From NCBI GenBank assembly GCA_017304475.1, contig JAFKKV010000012.1, positions 124,001 to 188,000 on the forward strand: 64,000 bases of DNA, written 5' to 3'. Origin of the DNA: Hyphomicrobiales bacterium. GTDB lineage: Bacteria; Pseudomonadota; Alphaproteobacteria; Rhizobiales; Phreatobacteraceae. The notes beneath the pieces were generated by a model. That model made no database searches. It was not told where the DNA came from and worked only from the letters and a program-made list of their open reading frames with translations. A program made the translations under genes and the position numbers. Of the stretch, positions 1-9,168 are shown piece after piece (the stretch's first letter is position 1; each line of letters opens with the position of its first letter).

Positions 1-77
1 CAGGAGCGGTAATAGAAACCCATCTTGTCCTGGCGGCCGAACCATTCCTGGCTGCGCAGCTTTCGGGTCGAGCTCAT
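1..77 (-). CDS. IlvD/Edd family dehydratase, N-terminal fragment (cut by window edge)
   Basis: The first 25 codons are visible; the rest lies beyond the left edge. The peptide starts MSSTRKLRSQEWFGRQDKMG. The LRSQEWF motif followed by a short basic/aromatic stretch is characteristic of the N-terminus of sugar-acid dehydratases of the IlvD/Edd family, which are 4Fe-4S or 2Fe-2S enzymes that remove water from aldonic acids or dihydroxy acids. It lies 62 bp beyond the stop of tctA on the same strand, so it is probably the last visible gene of the pdxA2-tctCBA operon. The family call rests on a short piece; the substrate cannot be told. Confidence 0.6.
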   Translation of the reverse strand, partial: MSSTRKLRSQEWFGRQDKMGFYYRS

Positions 78-139
78 GGGGCGGGACTTTCGAAGAAGGT
101 GGATGCTGGGTGGAGGAAGCCTAGCCCGGGAAACGGGCC

Positions 140-1657
140 TCAGCGGGTCTCGGCGGCTGGCCTGAACGCGCCGAGCAGCCAGCCGGCGAGCCGGGTGACC
201 AGCGGCCAGAACAGCAGCAGGAAGGCGAGCGCCATCAGGGTTGCGACCAGCGGATTGGCCCAGAAGATCGCCGGCGAGCCCTTCGACATGATCAGCGACT
301 GGCGGAAGGCGTCCTCGGCCTTGTCGCCGATCACCATGGCGAGAACCAGGGGCGCGATCGGGTAGTCGAGCTTCTTGAAGACATAACCGACAAAGCCGAA
401 GGCCAGCGCCAGCCAGAGGTCGAAAGGCCGGCCGGCGACGGTGTAGGCGCCGATGAAGCAGATGGCGACGATGGCCGGGCCAATGATGGCGAAGGGGATG
501 CGCAGGATCGCCGCGAACAGCGGCACGGTCGCCAGCACCAGGACGACGCCGACAATGTTGGACAGATACATCGAGGCGATCAGCCCCCAGACGAAATCCG
601 GCCGCTCGACGAACAGCATGGGTCCGGGATTGAGGCCCCAGATCATCAGGCCGCCGAGCATGACCGCGGCGGTGGCCGATCCCGGTACGCCGAGCGCCAG
701 CATGGGCAGCATGGCGCTGGTGCCGGCTGCGTGGTCGGCGGTCTCGGGAGCGATGATGCCGTCGGGTTCGCCGGTGCCGAGCTTGTCGCGGTTTTTCGAG
801 AAGCGGCGGGCGAGGCCATAACTCATGAAGGACGCGGCCGTCGGGCCGCCGGGCGTGATGCCCATCCAGCAACCGACGAGGCCTGAACGGAGCAGCGTCA
901 CCCAATAGCGCGGCATGCTGAGCAGGGTCTTCCAGACGTCACGCGCCGAGACGCGGGCGCGGATGCCGTCGAGCTTCATGCCTTCCTCGATGGTGATCAT
1001 CAATTCGCCGAGGCCGAACAGGCCGATGACCGCGACCAGGAAGCTGACGCCGGCGATCAGGCTGTCGAAGCCATAGGTCAGGCGCAGGCTGCCGGACACC
1101 GAATCCATGCCCATGGCGGCCAGCGCGAAACCGACGCCGATCGAGACGATGGTCTTCATGGCGGTGGCGTTGCCGAGGCCGACGAAGCTGGCGAAGGCCA
1201 GGAAATAGACCGCGAAGAATTCCGGCGACGAGAACTTCATCGCGAAGCGGGCGACCGTGCCGGACAGGGTGGTGATCAGGATGATGCCGAAAAAGGCGCC
1301 GATGCCGGCCGACAGGAAGGCATAGCTCAGCGCCGCGGTCGGCTGGCCCTTCTTGGCCATGGGATAGCCGTCGAAGGTGGTGGCGACCGAGGATGGCTCA
1401 CCGGGAATGTTGAACAGGATCGAGGTGGTCGAGCCGCCGAACAGGGCGCCCCAATACATGCTGGTGAGCAGGATGATCGCCGCCACCGGGTCCATGGTGA
1501 AGGTGAGCGGCAGCAGCAGCGAGACGCCGTTCGGCGCGCCGAGGCCGGGCAGGACGCCGACCAGGATGCCGAGCAGCACGCCGATCACCATCAGCATCAG
1601 GTGATAGCTGGTCAGCGCGACGCCGAAGCCGTGGATCAGTGCGTTCAGTCCATCCAT
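140..1657 (-). CDS. tctA: Tripartite tricarboxylate transporter large permease TctA
   Basis: A 505-residue membrane protein with about a dozen hydrophobic segments. The N-terminal half carries the family-typical GxLVGVLPGLGAPNGV and MYWGALFGGSTTSILFNIPG stretches. It is the large permease of a TTT (TctABC) secondary transporter, which moves a carboxylate across the inner membrane with a periplasmic binding protein. Length is normal for TctA (about 500). It follows tctB by 12 bp and is very probably co-transcribed with tctB, tctC and pdxA2. Next to PdxA2, a hydroxy- or sugar-acid substrate is likelier than citrate; this is inference. Confidence 0.93.
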   Translation of the reverse strand: MDGLNALIHGFGVALTSYHLMLMVIGVLLGILVGVLPGLGAPNGVSLLLPLTFTMDPVAAIILLTSMYWGALFGGSTTSILFNIPGEPSSVATTFDGYPMAKKGQPTAALSYAFLSAGIGAFFGIILITTLSGTVARFAMKFSSPEFFAVYFLAFASFVGLGNATAMKTIVSIGVGFALAAMGMDSVSGSLRLTYGFDSLIAGVSFLVAVIGLFGLGELMITIEEGMKLDGIRARVSARDVWKTLLSMPRYWVTLLRSGLVGCWMGITPGGPTAASFMSYGLARRFSKNRDKLGTGEPDGIIAPETADHAAGTSAMLPMLALGVPGSATAAVMLGGLMIWGLNPGPMLFVERPDFVWGLIASMYLSNIVGVVLVLATVPLFAAILRIPFAIIGPAIVAICFIGAYTVAGRPFDLWLALAFGFVGYVFKKLDYPIAPLVLAMVIGDKAEDAFRQSLIMSKGSPAIFWANPLVATLMALAFLLLFWPLVTRLAGWLLGAFRPAAETR

Positions 1658-1669
1658 GACGGGCGTCCT

Positions 1670-2146
1670 CTAGAGACCGAGGGCGGCCTCGAGAGGCCCT
1701 TTGAGGAGCGGCGTGCTGAAAGCGTATTCGAGCACGAGGTAGAGGAATACGGGGATGCCGATCGAGACCGCCAATGCCGCCGGCAGGCGATAGCCGTTCT
1801 GGAAAACCATGGTGGCGAACAGGTAGAGCGCGGTCGCGACATAGAGCCCGAGCAGCATGGCGAGCGCGACGAAGGCGATCATCGGGACGACGAAGCCGAG
1901 CACCGACCTGAGCTGTTCCCGGCTCAGGAAATCGGCCGTGAGGCCGGCACGCTGGGCGACGGCCTGGCCGGCGATGACCAGGCTCGCGGCGGTCACCAAC
2001 AGGCCCATATAGAGCGGAAAGGTGCCGGCCTCGGGACCGGACGGTCCCCAGCCGACGCCGAATTCCAGCGCGCCGACCGCAATGGTGAGGCCGAAGGCGG
2101 CGGTCACGCAGGCGGTCGCGATTTCTGCGGCGAAGCGCGTAATCAT
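1670..2146 (-). CDS. tctB: Tripartite tricarboxylate transporter small permease TctB
   Basis: A 158-residue protein with four hydrophobic segments, the usual size and topology of TctB, the small membrane subunit of the TTT transporter. The open frame extends upstream to 2179, but the ATG at 2146 has a GGGAG ribosome site seven bases upstream and starts MITRFAAEIATA, so that start is chosen. It sits between tctC and tctA in the same operon. TctB sequences are poorly conserved, so the call leans on context as well as on its hydrophobic pattern. Confidence 0.88.
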   Translation of the reverse strand: MITRFAAEIATACVTAAFGLTIAVGALEFGVGWGPSGPEAGTFPLYMGLLVTAASLVIAGQAVAQRAGLTADFLSREQLRSVLGFVVPMIAFVALAMLLGLYVATALYLFATMVFQNGYRLPAALAVSIGIPVFLYLVLEYAFSTPLLKGPLEAALGL

Positions 2147-2215
2147 CGCTGTCTCCCGGAGCGGGCGAGGGGCGGGCAAGAGGGCGCGGCCCGGCGAGCG
2201 GGCCGCGTCGAGAGA

Positions 2216-3214
2216 TCAGCGGGCGATCCAGCCCTGCTGTTCGAAGACCGCGCGGTTCTTCGCCTCGTCATCGGCGATGAAGGCACGCAGCTGGTCGCCG
2301 GCCATGAAGGTGCCGGTCTGGACGGTGCGCGTGATATATTCCTGCCATTCCGGCGTCTCGCTCACCTTTTTCAGCACATCGGCATAAAAGGCGACGGCAT
2401 CGGCCGGGACATTGGCCGGCAGCCAGACCGTACGCGGCATCTGGAAGCGGTCGATCGGGATGCCTTCCTCGCGGCAGGTCGGGATGTCGGCCCAGCCCAT
2501 ATCGGCGGTGACCCGGGGTCCCGAGGCCAGGCGCTGCTGGGAGAACACGCAGAGCGGCCGCACCTGGCCGGCCTTCCACTGGCCGATATTCTCGTTGGGG
2601 TTGTTGGTGTTGGAATCGATATGGCCGCCGGCGAGCTGATTGGCCGCCGCGCCGCCGCCCTGGAACGGCACATAGATGAACTTCACGCCCGAGGCGGTCT
2701 CGATCATGCTGGTCAGCGTCTGATCGGTGTCGCGCGACTGGCTGCCGCCCATCTTGATGGTTTCCGGACGGGCCCGGACCGCGTCGAGGAAGGCGCGGGT
2801 GGTGCGATATTCGGAATTGCTGTTGACCCAGAGCAGAAACTCGTCGAGCGCCATGCCGGCGACCGGGGTGAGGTCGGTGAGCTTGTAGGCGAGCCGCGCC
2901 ACATAGGGCAGGAGATAGGCGTTATTGGTGCCGAAGATCAGCTTGTGCGGATCGCTCGCGGCGGTGCGGGCATAGATATAGCCTTCGGCGCCCGAGCCGC
3001 CGCCCTTGTTGACCACCACGACCGGGCGGTCGAACAGCTTGTATTTGGTGATGATCGCCTGGATGACGCGGGCGAAATTGTCGGTGCCGCCGCCGGGCGA
3101 CGAGGTCACGACGAATTCCACCGGGCGTGATGGCTGCCAGGCGGCTTCGGCCGCGCCTGCCGTCAGTGCGATGCCCAGGATCGCCGAACCGATGCGTTGA
3201 GCCAGTTTGAGCAT
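2216..3214 (-). CDS. tctC: TctC/Bug-family periplasmic solute-binding protein
   Basis: A 332-residue protein with a Sec signal peptide (hydrophobic core, cleavage about AEAAW) and the Bug-family start RPVEFVVTSSPGGGTDNFAR. It is the extracytoplasmic receptor of the adjacent TctAB transporter and should bind a carboxylate. It has a strong AGGGAGAAGG ribosome site. It lies 72 bp downstream of pdxA2 and 69 bp upstream of tctB on the same strand. Bug proteins bind many different acids, so the ligand is not predictable; the C4 sugar-acid idea comes only from neighbours. Confidence 0.92.
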   Translation of the reverse strand: MLKLAQRIGSAILGIALTAGAAEAAWQPSRPVEFVVTSSPGGGTDNFARVIQAIITKYKLFDRPVVVVNKGGGSGAEGYIYARTAASDPHKLIFGTNNAYLLPYVARLAYKLTDLTPVAGMALDEFLLWVNSNSEYRTTRAFLDAVRARPETIKMGGSQSRDTDQTLTSMIETASGVKFIYVPFQGGGAAANQLAGGHIDSNTNNPNENIGQWKAGQVRPLCVFSQQRLASGPRVTADMGWADIPTCREEGIPIDRFQMPRTVWLPANVPADAVAFYADVLKKVSETPEWQEYITRTVQTGTFMAGDQLRAFIADDEAKNRAVFEQQGWIAR

Positions 3215-3286
3215 GAGGCCTTCTCCCTGATGTCGTTTGCCCGCCGGCGGCCGTTGGATCGGCCGTCCGGAATGGTTGGTGAAGCG

Positions 3287-4324
3287 TCAGGCCGCGACTT
3301 TGCGGCGATTCAGTCCTTCGGTCGCCATGCGAATGGCGAGCTTGAGCGCGGCGCGGCTGGCGCCCAGATTGGCAATGCCCTCGCCGGCGATCTCATAGGC
3401 CGTGCCATGGGCCGGCGTGCAGATCGGGAAGGGGAAGCCGCCGATCAGGGTGACGCCGCGATCGAAGCCCATCAGCTTCATCGCGATCTGCCCCTGGTCA
3501 TGATACATGGTCAGGACCGCATCGAAATCGCCGTTCTTGGCGCGCAGGAACACGGTGTCCGAGGGGAACGGCCCCTGGACATTGAAGCCCTGGGCCTTGG
3601 CCTTGGCGACCGTCGGCTCGAGGATGTCGATCTCTTCGCGGCCGAAATTGCCGCCGTCGCCGGCATGCGGATTGAGACCGGCCACAGCGATGCGCGGCGT
3701 GGCGAAACCGGCCGAGCGCATGGCGCTGTCGGCCAGCGACAGGGCGCGCAGGATGCGGTCTTCGCTGATGTTGCGGGCAACCTCGCTCAGCGGGATATGC
3801 GAGGTGACGCGGGCGTTCCACAGGCCTTCGAGGATGTTGAATTCGCTGGCCGGGCCGTCATAGCCGATGGCATCGCGGACGAAACGGATCTCGTCGTCAT
3901 AGCCGGGATAGGCAAAGCGCATCGCCGCCTTGTTGAACGGGGTGAAGAACACCGCGTCGGCCCGGCCACCGGCGGCATGGCGCAGCGCACGCCGGAAGTT
4001 CTCGGTGGCGAAACGGCCGCCGGCGAGCGTCGCAGTGCGCGGCGTCACCTCGGCGATGCCGAGATGGCCGAGATCGACCAGCACGGGCCGGCCGGCCTCC
4101 GGCTGAGCTGCGTCTTCGGAGGCCACGACCTCGACCGCCGGATCGACCTTGGCGACGGCGGCGCCGCCGTCGAGGATCCGCTTGTCGCCGAAAATGACGA
4201 AGCGCGCGGCCGACCGGAGGTCGGGCTCGACCAGCAGCTTGGCCAGCAATTCCGGGCTGATGCCGGCCGGGTCGCCCATGGCGACGGCAATGGTGGGAAG
4301 CTCTGTCGCGGCGGTGGCCGTCAT
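3287..4324 (-). CDS. pdxA2: PdxA2-type 4-hydroxythreonine-4-phosphate dehydrogenase homologue
   Basis: A 345-residue NAD-dependent dehydrogenase/decarboxylase of the PdxA family. Visible motifs are GDPAGISPELL near the N-terminus, LNPHAGDGGNFGREE in the middle, MYHDQGQIAMKLMGFDRGV, and PAHGTAYEIAGEGIAN at the C-terminus; the histidines of these motifs bind the divalent metal. PAHGTAYEIAG rather than the DHGTAFDIAG form, and the setting beside a carboxylate transporter, point to a catabolic PdxA2 acting on phosphorylated four-carbon acids rather than to vitamin B6 synthesis. The frame is open upstream to 4471; the ATG at 4324 is preferred because it follows AAAGAGG and begins just before the conserved domain. 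Confidence 0.88.
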   Translation of the reverse strand: MTATAATELPTIAVAMGDPAGISPELLAKLLVEPDLRSAARFVIFGDKRILDGGAAVAKVDPAVEVVASEDAAQPEAGRPVLVDLGHLGIAEVTPRTATLAGGRFATENFRRALRHAAGGRADAVFFTPFNKAAMRFAYPGYDDEIRFVRDAIGYDGPASEFNILEGLWNARVTSHIPLSEVARNISEDRILRALSLADSAMRSAGFATPRIAVAGLNPHAGDGGNFGREEIDILEPTVAKAKAQGFNVQGPFPSDTVFLRAKNGDFDAVLTMYHDQGQIAMKLMGFDRGVTLIGGFPFPICTPAHGTAYEIAGEGIANLGASRAALKLAIRMATEGLNRRKVAA

Positions 4325-4457
4325 GTCGCGCCTCTTTGGTCCGTCTCGTCGGGGAGACGTTGCACAGTCAGTATTCTGTATGCAATATTCAGAGGAAAGG
4401 TCAAGGGGCGGATCAAGCCGCCTTCGTGGACGGAACGCAGAGGACGCCGGGTTCAAC
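4325..4457. promoter_or_regulatory. Divergent promoter region with a candidate operator between pdxA2 and the SAF-domain oxidoreductase
   Basis: These 133 bp separate two divergent start codons. At 4375-4393 lies the imperfect palindrome TCTGTATGCAATATTCAGA, whose arms TCTG/CAGA and AT/AT pair around a short centre; it is AT-rich compared with the surroundings. Such 17-19 bp sites are typical of GntR-family regulators of sugar-acid operons. No regulator gene is adjacent inside the window, so the binding partner is unknown. Confidence 0.45.
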
Positions 4458-5843
4458 ATGAATTTCCACACCGCCTATTCAGCCATCGGCACGCCGATCG
4501 AGACCTGCGTCGTCGGCAGCGGCGGCTTCGGCCAGAGCTTCATTGCCCAGGCCCAGCATGTGCGCCTGATGGGCGCGCGGATCGCCGTCGATCGCGATGC
4601 CGAGACCGCAGCCCATGCGCTGCGGCTCTCGGGCATCGCCGCCGAGCGGATCCGGATCTGCGCCGATGCGCGCGCGGCCGCCGCGGCCTGGAAGGACGGG
4701 CTGTTCGTCGCCGCCGGTTCGCTGGAGACCGTCATCGACCTGCCGTTCCAGGTGCTGGTCGAGGCGACCGGCCATCCGGAGGCCGCCGCCCGCCACGCGC
4801 TCCTCGCCATCGAGGCGGGCCGGCATGTCGCGCTGGTGTCAAAGGAGACCGACAGCGTCTGCGGCCCGGGCCTTGCCCGTCTTGCGCGCGAGCGCGGCGT
4901 CGTCGTCACGCCCGTCGACGGCGACCAGCCGAGCCTGCTGATCGGCCTGATCACCTGGGGCCAGGTGCTGGGCCTGGAGATCGTCGCGGCCGGCAAGTCG
5001 AGCGAATATGACTTCGTGCTGGACCGCGCCGCCGGCACGGTCACCAGCAACGAGGTCAGCCGCCCGCTGCCCGCGCTCGCCGAGGTTTGGGACATCGGCC
5101 AGCGCGATCTCAAGGCGGTCAGCGCCGCGCGCGAGCGGCTGATCGGCGGGCAATTCCCGCTGCGGGCGGTGCCGGATCTGTGCGAGCTGACGCTGGTCGC
5201 CAATGCCACCGGCTTCATTCCGGATCGCGTCGATTTTCATGCGCCGGTGGCGCGCATTCCCGAGGTCGCGGCGCTGTTCGCCGAGCGTGCCGATGGCGGC
5301 ATGATGGGCGGCACGGGCCGGCTCGACGTGTTCCATCACCTGCGCGCGCCCGACGAGGCGAGCTTTGCCGGCGGCGTCTTCATCGTGGTCAAGTGCCGGG
5401 ACAAGACGAGCTGGGACATGCTGGCCAAGAAGGGCCATGCGGTCAGCCCTTCCGGCGAGACCGCCATGCTCTATTTGCCGCGCCACATCCTGGGGCTCGA
5501 AGCGGCCACCAGCATTCTGGATGCCGCCGGCCTCGGCCGGTCCGGCTATGGCGATGATTACCGGCCGCGCATCGACCTGGTGGCGGTCGCCGAACGGGAT
5601 CTGGCGGCCGGCACTGTGCTGACCGCCAGCGGGCACCACCACACCATCGACGGCGTGCGCGCCGAGATGCGGCCGGCCGCGGCGCTCGCCAGCGATCAGC
5701 CGGCGCCGTTCTACCTGGTGGCCGACCGGCCGCTGGCGCGAGCCGTCAAGGCCGGCGAACCGATCCGGCTCGGCGATGTCGCGATGGATGAAAAGTCGCG
5801 GCTGTTCGGCCTGCGTTTGCGGCAGGATGAATTGTTCGCCTGA
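4458..5843 (+). CDS. NAD(P)-dependent oxidoreductase with C-terminal SAF domain (COG4091, homoserine dehydrogenase-like)
   Basis: 461 residues. The N-terminus has a Rossmann fold, VVGSGGFGQSFIAQ, followed by a homoserine-dehydrogenase-like central domain, and the C-terminal 90 residues (DLVAVAERDLAAGTVLTASG onward) form an SAF domain as in sialic acid synthase and sugar-acid dehydratases. Many database entries call this family predicted homoserine dehydrogenase, but the setting opposite PdxA2 and a TTT transporter suggests oxidation of a branched or four-carbon sugar acid. The frame extends upstream to 4149 inside pdxA2; the ATG at 4458 is chosen because it leaves a normal intergenic region and starts just before the Rossmann motif. 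The exact reaction is unknown. Confidence 0.85.
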   Translation: MNFHTAYSAIGTPIETCVVGSGGFGQSFIAQAQHVRLMGARIAVDRDAETAAHALRLSGIAAERIRICADARAAAAAWKDGLFVAAGSLETVIDLPFQVLVEATGHPEAAARHALLAIEAGRHVALVSKETDSVCGPGLARLARERGVVVTPVDGDQPSLLIGLITWGQVLGLEIVAAGKSSEYDFVLDRAAGTVTSNEVSRPLPALAEVWDIGQRDLKAVSAARERLIGGQFPLRAVPDLCELTLVANATGFIPDRVDFHAPVARIPEVAALFAERADGGMMGGTGRLDVFHHLRAPDEASFAGGVFIVVKCRDKTSWDMLAKKGHAVSPSGETAMLYLPRHILGLEAATSILDAAGLGRSGYGDDYRPRIDLVAVAERDLAAGTVLTASGHHHTIDGVRAEMRPAAALASDQPAPFYLVADRPLARAVKAGEPIRLGDVAMDEKSRLFGLRLRQDELFA

Positions 5844-5942
5844 GGTCCGCGGGGGCCGTCACGGCGGCCCTCGCGTCCTGGCAAACGCCGCCGACCGCCG
5901 CCGATCCGAGCGGACTTGAAAAAAGTCCGGCGCCGCCCGTCG

Positions 5943-6374
5943 TCACACCCGGAACAGCTTTTCGAGCTTGTCGAGTGAAGCGATGAGCTTGTCAGCCTCG
6001 GGGCCGAGCGCGGCCAGGATGCGCTGTTCGAATGCGAGCGCCGGTGGAACGAGGTCGGTATAGGCGCGGCGCCCGAGCGTCGTGAGCGTCAGGATTTCCT
6101 CACGGCGGTCGAGATCGCTCTCTTGCCGGATGAGCCAGCGCCTCTCGTCCAGGGCGCGAACGGCGCGGCTCACCTTGGTCTTGTGCATGGATGAATGGGT
6201 GCCGATCGCTTTCGCGCCCATCTTCTCGAACTGGCCCAATGTCGCGAGGACCCGCCATTCCGGCACGGTGAGATCGTGGTGGGCGCCGTAAACCGTCCTG
6301 AACTCGAGGGAGACGGCACTCGTGATCCGGCTGAGCCGGTAGGGGAGAAAACGTTCGAGCGCGAGGGTAGCCAT
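5943..6374 (-). CDS. MarR-family transcriptional regulator, probable regulator of the homogentisate genes
   Basis: 143 residues with a winged helix-turn-helix of the MarR type: [15 protein letters not shown], then [36 protein letters not shown] as recognition helix and wing (DxRR). It is transcribed divergently from hmgA with only 56 bp between start codons, and two operator-like repeats lie between them. By analogy with other MarR regulators beside aromatic genes it is probably a repressor relieved by a pathway intermediate such as homogentisate or maleylacetoacetate; the ligand is inferred. Confidence 0.88.
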   Translation of the reverse strand: MATLALERFLPYRLSRITSAVSLEFRTVYGAHHDLTVPEWRVLATLGQFEKMGAKAIGTHSSMHKTKVSRAVRALDERRWLIRQESDLDRREEILTLTTLGRRAYTDLVPPALAFEQRILAALGPEADKLIASLDKLEKLFRV

Positions 6375-6383
6375 GGATTGTTA

Positions 6384-6412
6384 GTTACAAAAGCAACGGT
6401 TACAAACGCAAC
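6384..6412. promoter_or_regulatory. Two tandem operator-like repeats in the marR-hmgA intergenic region
   Basis: GTTACAAAAGCAAC (6384-6397) and GTTACAAACGCAAC (6399-6412) differ at one of 14 positions and repeat with a 15-bp period. Each is itself a partial dyad (GTT...AAC ends). They lie 10 bp before the marR start and about 19 bp before the hmgA start, so a bound MarR dimer could block both promoters. Confidence 0.65.
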
Positions 6413-6430
6413 AGATATCGCTCAGACGGG

Positions 6431-7789
6431 ATGACGACCATGGAAAAATCCTCGTTTCCGGTGCACTCGACCGCGACCGGCGGGTCCACGCTTCAGGCCG
6501 GCTACATGTCGGGCTTCGGCAATGGCTTCGAGACCGAGGCGCTTCCGGGCGCGCTGCCGATCGGCCGGAACTCGCCGCAGAAATGCGCCTACGGCCTCTA
6601 TGCCGAGCAGCTGAGCGGTTCGCCCTTCACCGCGCCGCGAACCACCAATGAGCGCTCCTGGCTGTATCGGATCCGCCCGACCGTGGCGCATTGGGGCCAG
6701 TTCAGGAAGCTGGATGCCGGGCTCTGGCAGACCGCGCCGGGCGAGCAATCGGAGCTGCCGATCGGCCCGCTGCGCTGGGACCCGATCCCGATTCCCACCG
6801 AGCAGCTGTCATTCGTCGAGGGGGTCCGGACGATCACCACGGCCGGCGATGGCGGCACCCAGGCCGGCATGGGCGCGCATGTCTACCTGATCACCCGTTC
6901 CATGACGGACGAGTATTTCTACAATGCCGATGGCGAGATGCTGTTCGTTCCCCAGCAAGGCGACCTTCGGCTCTGGACCGAATTCGGCATTATCGAGATC
7001 GAGCCCGGCGAGATCGCGGTCATCCCGCGGGGCGTGAAGATCCGGGTCGAGCTTCGCAACGGCCCGGCGCGCGGCTATCTCTGCGAGAACTATGGCGGTG
7101 CCTTCACGCTGCCGGAGCGCGGGCCGATCGGCGCCAATTGCCTGGCCAACCCGCGCGATTTCCTGACACCTGTCGCGGCCTACGAAGACAAGGACGCGCC
7201 GTCCCGCATGTATGTGAAATGGGGTGGGGCGATCTGGGCCGCCGACATCGCCCATTCGCCCCTCGACGTGGTCGCCTGGCATGGCAATTACGCCCCGTAC
7301 AAATATGATCTTCGCCGCTATTCGCCGGTCGGCCCGGTGCTCTTCGACCACGCCGATCCCTCGATCTTCACTGTGCTGACATCGCCCTCCGAGACGCCGG
7401 GCACGGCCAATATCGACTTCGTGATCTTCTCCGACCGCTGGCTGGTCGCGGAGAATACGTTCAGGCCGCCTTGGTACCACATGAACGTCATGAGCGAGTT
7501 CATGGGGCTGGTCTATGGCCAATACGACGCCAAGCCGCAGGGCTTCGTGCCGGGCGGGGTCTCGCTGCACAACTCGATGCTGCCGCACGGCCCGGATGTC
7601 GAGGCCTTCGAAAAAGCCAGCAATGTCGAGCTCAAGCCCCACAAGCTCGAGGGCACCATGGCCTTCATGTTCGAAACGCGGTTCCCCCAGCGGGTCACCG
7701 CCTATGCGGCCGGCTCCCCGGCGCTGCAGAAGGACTATGGCGCCTATGGCCACCAGTTGAAGAAGCACTTCAACCCGAACCAGCGATAA
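6431..7789 (+). CDS. hmgA: Homogentisate 1,2-dioxygenase
   Basis: 452 residues, the usual family length. The enzyme opens the ring of homogentisate with O2 to give maleylacetoacetate in tyrosine and phenylalanine degradation. The iron ligands known from the human enzyme (His335, Glu341, His371) match His350 and Glu356 in [15 protein letters not shown] and His386 in NSMLPHGPD, with exactly the same spacing. The N-terminus [19 protein letters not shown] is also diagnostic. A second ATG at 6440 could be the true start; neither has a strong ribosome site. fahA follows after 7 bp. Expression is probably controlled by the divergent MarR protein. Confidence 0.97.
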   Translation: MTTMEKSSFPVHSTATGGSTLQAGYMSGFGNGFETEALPGALPIGRNSPQKCAYGLYAEQLSGSPFTAPRTTNERSWLYRIRPTVAHWGQFRKLDAGLWQTAPGEQSELPIGPLRWDPIPIPTEQLSFVEGVRTITTAGDGGTQAGMGAHVYLITRSMTDEYFYNADGEMLFVPQQGDLRLWTEFGIIEIEPGEIAVIPRGVKIRVELRNGPARGYLCENYGGAFTLPERGPIGANCLANPRDFLTPVAAYEDKDAPSRMYVKWGGAIWAADIAHSPLDVVAWHGNYAPYKYDLRRYSPVGPVLFDHADPSIFTVLTSPSETPGTANIDFVIFSDRWLVAENTFRPPWYHMNVMSEFMGLVYGQYDAKPQGFVPGGVSLHNSMLPHGPDVEAFEKASNVELKPHKLEGTMAFMFETRFPQRVTAYAAGSPALQKDYGAYGHQLKKHFNPNQR

Positions 7790-7796
7790 CCGCATC

Positions 7797-9104
7797 ATGC
7801 CGCATATCGATCAGACGCACGACCGGACGCTCCGCAGCTGGTTGCCGTCGGCCAATGGCCATCAGGATTTCCCGATCCAGAATCTGCCATTCGGCATCTT
7901 CAGTCCCGCCGGCGGGGCGGCGAGGGGAGGCGTGGCCATTGGCGACGCAATCCTGGATCTTGCCGCCGCGCTGGCCGCGGGCCTTTTCGAAGGCGAGGCG
8001 CGAAAGGCAGCCGAGGCTGCTTCAGGCACGACCCTCAATGCGTTTCTGGCTCTGGGCGCAGAGCCACGCCGCAGGCTGCGCGCGCGTCTGTCGGAGATCC
8101 TGGCCCTTGGCAGCACCGCGCAGGGCGCGGCCGAACCCTGCCTGCACGCCGCCGCGGATTGCACGGTGCACCTGCCCGCAGCTATCGGCGACTACACCGA
8201 TTTCTATGTCGGCATCCATCACGCCATGAATGTCGGCCAGCAGTTTCGGCCGGACAATCCGCTGCTGCCCAACTACAAGCACGTTCCCATCGGCTATCAC
8301 GGCCGGGCCTCCTCGATTGGCCCATCCGGGACGCCTGTCCGGCGTCCCAACGGCCAATCGAAACCGCCGGACGCCGTCGGCCCGGGTTTCGGCCCGACGC
8401 AGCGGCTCGATTACGAGCTGGAGCTGGGGGTCTGGATCGGCGCCGGAAATGCCCTTGGCGAGGCGATCCCGATTGCCGAAGCGAGCGCGCATGTCGCGGG
8501 TTATTGCCTGCTGAACGATTGGTCGGCACGCGATATCCAGGCATGGGAATATCAACCGCTGGGGCCGTTCCTGGCCAAGAATTTCGCCAGCACGGTCTCC
8601 GCCTGGGTGGTGACGCCGGAGGCCCTGGCGCCGTTCCGCATCGCCCAGCCGCCACGGCCCCAGGGCGATCCCGTTCCGCTGCCCTATCTGCTGGACCAGG
8701 CCGATCAACGCGAAGGCGCGTTCGATCTGGAGCTCGAGGTCCTGCTGCTCACGCCCGGCCTGCGGGCCAAGGGATTGCCGGCGCATCGGCTCGGCCTTTC
8801 CAACGCACGACACATGTATTGGACGGTCGCGCAGATGATTGCTCATCACACCTGCAATGGCTGCAACCTGAGGCCGGGCGACCTCCTCGGCACCGGGACG
8901 ATTTCCGGGCCGGACGCCACGGGTAGCGGCAGCATCCTGGAAGCGACGCTCGGCGGGAAAAATCCCGTTCTGCTCGCGTCCGGTGAAGAGCGTCGCTTCT
9001 TGCAGGACGGGGACGAGGTGATCCTGCAGGCGCGTGGCCGCCGCGAGGGTTTCGCCTCGATCGGTTTCGGCGAGTGCCGCGCCACCATCATGCCGGCCCG
9101 CTGA
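7797..9104 (+). CDS. fahA: Fumarylacetoacetase
   Basis: 435 residues. It hydrolyses fumarylacetoacetate to fumarate and acetoacetate, the last step of the homogentisate route. Recognised from DYTDFYVGIHHAMNVG, IGYHGRASSIGPSGTPVRRP, the metal-binding acidic run YELELGVWIG and NDWSARDIQAWEYQPLGPFL, all FAH-family hallmarks. It lies 7 bp after hmgA and 64 bp before the maiA start, so the three genes form one operon. Confidence 0.96.
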   Translation: MPHIDQTHDRTLRSWLPSANGHQDFPIQNLPFGIFSPAGGAARGGVAIGDAILDLAAALAAGLFEGEARKAAEAASGTTLNAFLALGAEPRRRLRARLSEILALGSTAQGAAEPCLHAAADCTVHLPAAIGDYTDFYVGIHHAMNVGQQFRPDNPLLPNYKHVPIGYHGRASSIGPSGTPVRRPNGQSKPPDAVGPGFGPTQRLDYELELGVWIGAGNALGEAIPIAEASAHVAGYCLLNDWSARDIQAWEYQPLGPFLAKNFASTVSAWVVTPEALAPFRIAQPPRPQGDPVPLPYLLDQADQREGAFDLELEVLLLTPGLRAKGLPAHRLGLSNARHMYWTVAQMIAHHTCNGCNLRPGDLLGTGTISGPDATGSGSILEATLGGKNPVLLASGEERRFLQDGDEVILQARGRREGFASIGFGECRATIMPAR

Positions 9105-9168
9105 TGCACCCGCGCCGCGGCGCCCGTCGCGGCATGATCGCGAATGTCCCGAAGAGCGAGGCGACAGC

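Noticed and set aside
1601-3130. 509-codon plus-strand frame across tctB and tctC
   Set aside because: Antisense shadow; the minus strand encodes recognisable TctB and TctC with good ribosome sites.
3287-4324. Vitamin B6 biosynthesis role for the PdxA homologue
   Set aside because: The PAHGTAYEIAG form of the motif and the transporter/dehydratase setting point to a catabolic PdxA2; no pdxJ or ksgA neighbour is present.
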